Made by a program: the position numbers and the translations under genes. This document shows positions 60,575-64,000 of a DNA stretch of 64,000 nucleotides, piece after piece. Every line of letters begins with the position of its first letter. Within the stretch, counting starts at the first letter, position 1. Source of the stretch: an uncultured Lachnospiraceae bacterium (GTDB lineage Bacteria; Bacillota; Clostridia; Lachnospirales; Lachnospiraceae); contig CANOEC010000001.1 in NCBI GenBank assembly GCA_947564735.1, forward strand, positions 246,813 through 310,812. Direction: 5' to 3'. The notes under the pieces are model-generated. The model was not told the DNA's origin. It ran no database searches and was given only the letters and a program-made list of their open reading frames with translations.

Positions 60575-61345
60575 ATGAAACAGAAAAAATGCAATATGAA
60601 TATGGTGTTATATGAACTTCGCAATATCAACGGGAATTTTATGACACATTTCTTCGGTATCGTGTTTCCCAATATGATGACCATGATTTTTTCAAGGACA
60701 ATAGGCAGTCAGGTGCCCGAAGCAGCGAGGGATAAGGTAATTGTTTCCATTATGCTCAGTATGTCGCTGGTAATTCCGATGTCCATTATGTTTATTGGAT
60801 ATGGTGCATTGTATTCGCAGGAGGTAGAACGTGAAGTGCCGCTCAGAATGCGTTTGTTTGGTTTCCATGAGAGGAGTCTTTTGACGGCGAAAATTATTGC
60901 ACATATGATTTTTATGACAGTTGCATTTGTGATTTATGCAGTGTTCCAAGTACTTACAATGGATATGCCAAAGCCGGCGGTATCCTCTGTTATTTACCTG
61001 CTGGTATCGTTGTATCTGATAGGGATCATATTGTTAGTGATTGCCCACTCGCTTGCAAATATTTTTCGGAAGTTCGGCATTACATTTGGGATTACGATGG
61101 CGGTCTATTTTACGCTGATGATACTGACAGGCATGATGGGGATTTCTACGGAGCAGCTTCCGCAGGCATTACAGAGGGTGGCGGCAACGTTGCCAATGAC
61201 TTATATCAGCAATGATTTTGCGGATTTCTGGACAGGAGGACCATATAATTTCATGCCTTTTATCCAGTCCTTTATCTTCTTTGGCGCGATAGCGGGGATT
61301 TTGTTGATTTATGCGCAGTACCGGGACAGACGTGTAATTAAGTAG
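60575..61345 (+). CDS. ABC-2 type transporter permease
   Basis: A 256-residue membrane protein with six hydrophobic segments in the ABC-2 layout: SLVIPMSIMFIGYG, then the cytoplasmic EVPLRMRLFGFHERS and four further spans. It partners the ATPase 24 bases upstream. The start at ATG 60575 follows GGAGG. The cargo is unknown; regulator-kinase-ABC sets of this kind often export antimicrobial peptides or lipids. A strong terminator follows at 61406. Confidence 0.87.
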   Translation: MKQKKCNMNMVLYELRNINGNFMTHFFGIVFPNMMTMIFSRTIGSQVPEAARDKVIVSIMLSMSLVIPMSIMFIGYGALYSQEVEREVPLRMRLFGFHERSLLTAKIIAHMIFMTVAFVIYAVFQVLTMDMPKPAVSSVIYLLVSLYLIGIILLVIAHSLANIFRKFGITFGITMAVYFTLMILTGMMGISTEQLPQALQRVAATLPMTYISNDFADFWTGGPYNFMPFIQSFIFFGAIAGILLIYAQYRDRRVIK

Positions 61346-61405
61346 CGAAGAAGAGTCCGTAAACGGATGTTGTACTTTTTTATGACGTGTATATTTTATA
61401 ACGCA

Positions 61406-61450
61406 ACCCTGCGAAAACAGCATGTCTATAACTGTTTTCGCAGGGTTTTT
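61406..61450 (+). terminator. strong intrinsic terminator after the two-component/ABC operon
   Basis: AACCCTGCGAAAACAG and CTGTTTTCGCAGGGTT form a perfect 16-bp stem around an 11-base loop, followed by TTTTAT. Confidence 0.92.
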
Positions 61451-61556
61451 ATATTATAGGAAATTGGATGAAACTTTTTCATAATCTGATTCGTATTATT
61501 GATGAAGAGAGCTGAAATTTTTAAAATGTATATTTGGTAACAGGAGGAATTGAAAG

Positions 61557-62177
61557 ATGGGAGTAAACGGAATAGGGATAAATCAGATGGCATGGTATAA
61601 CACAGGGAAGGCAGCAAGTGACGCATTAGGAAGCAGGACGAAAAAGACAAGCGAAAATACAACCCAGCCGAGTTTTGCCGATAGCGTTCGTCAGTCAGAA
61701 CAGGCAGCAGGCGCATCACAGCCGCTTGTACTGCATGGCAAAAATGATGCTGACGAGGGGGAGACGATAGTGGGTTCATCGGTAAATGCCCTGACGGGGG
61801 CAAGTATGGCAGTTTATAAACCGCAGGATTTTGACGCGGCAAATCCGGTTTACCATGTAAAAACATGGGATGCAGACGGTAATATGACGGAACGGATGGT
61901 AGATATTTCAAAGATTAACTTGAGAAATTGTGACGAGATAGATATGTCGGCATACACTTGGCATTTGAGCAACAGCGGACAGTGTCCGAATGCTTTTCTG
62001 AAATTTGCTGCTGTGCGTGGGCACAATCAGACTGCACAGCAGAAGTATCATGCTGACAGTGCGCTTGAAAAAGTTGACTGGGTAGAGATTATCAGAGATT
62101 TTATGCAGATGCAGTATGATGCGCATAACATGAAAGGGTATCTGGATTGTAAGAAGCTGCTAGGATTTATGGAATAA
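61557..62177 (+). CDS. uncharacterised protein sharing a domain with the DUF6033 protein
   Basis: A 206-residue protein without signal peptide or membrane span. The N-terminal 50 residues are S/T/N/Q-rich and probably disordered (GVNGIGINQMAWYNT). Residues about 95-200 contain a module also present in the protein at 62793: NPVYHVKTWDADG, then VDISKINLRNC and FL, ending in a helical region. I do not know a function. The ATG at 61557 follows ACAGGAGG. It is the first gene of a three-gene cluster. Confidence 0.65.
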   Translation: MGVNGIGINQMAWYNTGKAASDALGSRTKKTSENTTQPSFADSVRQSEQAAGASQPLVLHGKNDADEGETIVGSSVNALTGASMAVYKPQDFDAANPVYHVKTWDADGNMTERMVDISKINLRNCDEIDMSAYTWHLSNSGQCPNAFLKFAAVRGHNQTAQQKYHADSALEKVDWVEIIRDFMQMQYDAHNMKGYLDCKKLLGFME

Positions 62178-62225
62178 AAAACCGGTCATAAAATTGACAA
62201 TGAGAGAATAGAGAGGAGAATGTTT

Positions 62226-62759
62226 ATGGGATTAGGAGCGTTATCGCAGGAACAATGGGATAATTGGAATTACAAAGAAAAGCCTAAAGAATATGAACGC
62301 AAGGATAGAGATGTGCAAGAAACGTTTGCAGATGCAGTTTCCAAGGCAGGAGACTTAGGACCGGGGTTTGGTATAGGGGCGGATGGCAGTACGAAGAAAA
62401 CGGCGAGAGAGTACCGCGAGCAGGTTTTGGACCAGATTGCGCCCAATGCGCCGCAGAAGGTAAGGCAGGCGTGGTTAGATGCGGCGGATGTAGCAGGGAT
62501 GGACGGTATGGGTATTTCCGGGTCGGGGAAGCTCAGTCACATTTCCCAGCTTATGGTGCGACGGCTGGAGAAGGGATATCGCAATGGAGGAGTATGCGAT
62601 TTGTTAGGAAATTCCGTGCAGTCAGCAATACGGGCGGCAGAGGAGGCGCTATATGCGCTGGAACATCCTTTAGATGCAGGTCGTGGCAGGACGGCGGAGC
62701 AGATTGAGAACCAGATGAAGGAGAAGTTGTTTTATCAGGAATTTCTAAGACGTCTTTAA
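62226..62759 (+). CDS. uncharacterised protein of the DUF6033 cluster
   Basis: A 177-residue soluble protein with no signal peptide. A charged N-terminal part (QEQWDNWNYKEKPKEYERKD) leads to a compact helical domain (APNAPQKVRQAWLDAADVAG, then SHISQLMVRRLEKGYRN). The family is a frequent companion of the flanking genes in Lachnospiraceae as far as I recall; its function is unknown. I start at ATG 62226, seven bases after AGGAG; the ATG at 62220 is too close to that site. Confidence 0.65.
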   Translation: MGLGALSQEQWDNWNYKEKPKEYERKDRDVQETFADAVSKAGDLGPGFGIGADGSTKKTAREYREQVLDQIAPNAPQKVRQAWLDAADVAGMDGMGISGSGKLSHISQLMVRRLEKGYRNGGVCDLLGNSVQSAIRAAEEALYALEHPLDAGRGRTAEQIENQMKEKLFYQEFLRRL

Positions 62760-62792
62760 CAGGATAGAATAGGAAGCGAGGAGAATCTGAAA

Positions 62793-63989
62793 ATGGAAAT
62801 CAATGGAATTACATATAGTTATTCTCAACATAACGGGCGGGTGTCTGGTAAATGTATGAATGATAATAGTAGAGCGAATTTTAGCAGAACAGTGGAGCAG
62901 GTATCTTCGGGAACCGGACATCTGGTATCGATTGACCCGGATGCTCTTTTTTCCATTTATCATGCAGCTACGGGAGAAAGTGCGAATGTGTATCGCGCGG
63001 AAGGATATTCGGAGGAAAGACCGCTATATCTTGTGAAAGGCATTGATGAAAACGGAAAGGAATATGAGCAGACCGTAGATGTGAGCAGAGTAAATCCCAA
63101 TCACTGTTCGTATCGTGAATTACTGGCGTTAAATGCACATACTGGTAATAAATCTGACAGTAATTTTCTGACGATGTCCGTGTTGAAGGATAAAGCTAAA
63201 AATGCATCCTATGAAACAAAAAAGGATTATCTGTCAATGACATATGATTTAATGAAAGACATGAAGACGATGGGCTGCTGGGACAGATATATGCAGTATG
63301 ATAAGTGGGTGGGTGATATATTAGGCGTAAGTCAAAATAAAATGACCACATGGTACAAGGGCAATATCCGGAATACAGCAGGTATATCTGGGACGACAGG
63401 TGTGGATGCTTATCGGAAATATCTGGAATCAAAATACGGCAAGGTGATAATTAAGGATGTGCCGAAAGACCAGAAAACCCTCGATAAACTGGGAAAGAGC
63501 ATGAGTGGGAATGATGTCGTGATTGCGCCAAATATTTTGGAAGAGATGGCGAGTAATCCGGAGAAGGCGGCTTACTATGAGCAAAAGATAGATTACTTCT
63601 TTGACACCATTATTCCGCGTGAGACAGCCCGCTGTGCGGCGATGGGGCTGGTCTTTGAACCGGCTGGGGTGGTAGTTCACAAAGACGGAACGGTGACTTA
63701 CATATGCGGATGCAGTGATTCACCGGAACGGGTTGCACAGGTGAATGCCATTAATAAAGCAAAGCGGGAAAAACAGGCTGCACGGCGCGAAGCTTCATTT
63801 GAATACAGCCACGCGGCGGCAGACAGGCTGCGACAGGAGATTGAGCTGAGCAATCGCAGGCGCAATATGGCGGAAACTTTGAGCAAATATAACGCCGATG
63901 TGTGGGAAACGGTAAATGCGGATATATTTTATATGAGTCTGCCGGGGTCAGCTTTGAAAGGAAAAAATAATTCGCACAAATCATGCTGA
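62793..63989 (+). CDS. DUF6033 family protein
   Basis: A 398-residue soluble protein. The N-terminal part (EINGITYSYSQHNGRVSG) is probably disordered. Residues 75-175 repeat the module of the first cluster protein (RPLYLVKGIDENG, VDVSRVNPNHC, then YLSMTYDLMKDM). Residues about 200-315 hold the DUF6033 core: YRKYLESKYGKVIIKDVPKD, GNDVVIAPNILEEMA, FEPAGVVVHKDGTVTYI. A basic helical tail (NAINKAKREKQAARREASFE) follows. It has no recognisable catalytic motif. The ATG at 62793 follows GCGAGGAG. It ends 11 bases before the window edge, and the cluster may continue. Confidence 0.72.
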   Translation: MEINGITYSYSQHNGRVSGKCMNDNSRANFSRTVEQVSSGTGHLVSIDPDALFSIYHAATGESANVYRAEGYSEERPLYLVKGIDENGKEYEQTVDVSRVNPNHCSYRELLALNAHTGNKSDSNFLTMSVLKDKAKNASYETKKDYLSMTYDLMKDMKTMGCWDRYMQYDKWVGDILGVSQNKMTTWYKGNIRNTAGISGTTGVDAYRKYLESKYGKVIIKDVPKDQKTLDKLGKSMSGNDVVIAPNILEEMASNPEKAAYYEQKIDYFFDTIIPRETARCAAMGLVFEPAGVVVHKDGTVTYICGCSDSPERVAQVNAINKAKREKQAARREASFEYSHAAADRLRQEIELSNRRRNMAETLSKYNADVWETVNADIFYMSLPGSALKGKNNSHKSC

Positions 63990-64000
63990 AAACCAGCCCC

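Overview
The window reads as a chromosomal segment of a spore-forming, anaerobic member of the Lachnospiraceae (Clostridia). The reasons are the sporulation and division gene order (mazG, hup, rqcP, yabP, yabQ, divIC, spoIIE, tilS, hpt, ftsH), GGAGG-type ribosome sites with occasional TTG and GTG starts, families I associate with this group (DUF3881, DUF6033 and a DUF3990 pair), and many cytoplasmic glycosidases typical of gut Firmicutes. I saw no phage, insertion sequence or CRISPR array.

Layout. Positions 1-1233 hold the end of serS, a DUF3881 gene and tRNA-Arg(CCU). Positions 1383-18911 form a glycoside-utilisation locus: a GH78 rhamnosidase, a normal GH3, a domain-permuted GH3, a GH35-like enzyme, a GH94-like phosphorylase, an AraC regulator broken by a 110-bp perfect inverted repeat, an unassigned clan GH-A enzyme and a GPH-type sugar symporter. 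None of the enzymes has a signal peptide, so the substrates are probably imported glycosides. Three near-identical 31-bp sites, each made of three 10-bp phased repeats at a fixed distance from a -10 box, precede the three transcription units and define a small regulon.

Positions 19031-23693 hold an exonuclease, a D-Ala-D-Ala carboxypeptidase, a DUF3990 gene pair, trmB, trxA and tRNA-Pro(CGG). Positions 23812-29124 are a second sugar locus (AraC, GH127 beta-L-arabinofuranosidase, GH3). Positions 29210-42333 carry tRNA CCA addition, a CotS-like kinase, a PEGA lipoprotein and the sporulation/division/housekeeping block. A textbook sigma-E promoter lies before yabP, and the SpoIIE homologue lacks the usual membrane domain.

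Positions 42551-51320 contain a neopullulanase-type GH13, a TetR/ABC exporter operon, an MBOAT plus SGNH acylation pair, a lipoprotein and a short CPBP protease. Positions 51467-54000 are a decayed, repeat-flanked accessory patch with an intact DUF1016/YhcG nuclease and several broken genes. Positions 54097-61450 hold a GNAT enzyme, a membrane protein, an XRE remnant, a phosphoesterase and a two-component system followed by an ABC transporter. The window ends with a three-gene module (61557-63989) of uncharacterised proteins, two of which share a domain.

The strongest leads are the three-promoter operator set, the foldback that replaces part of the AraC DNA-binding domain, the repeat-flanked DUF1016 module and the terminal DUF6033 cluster.
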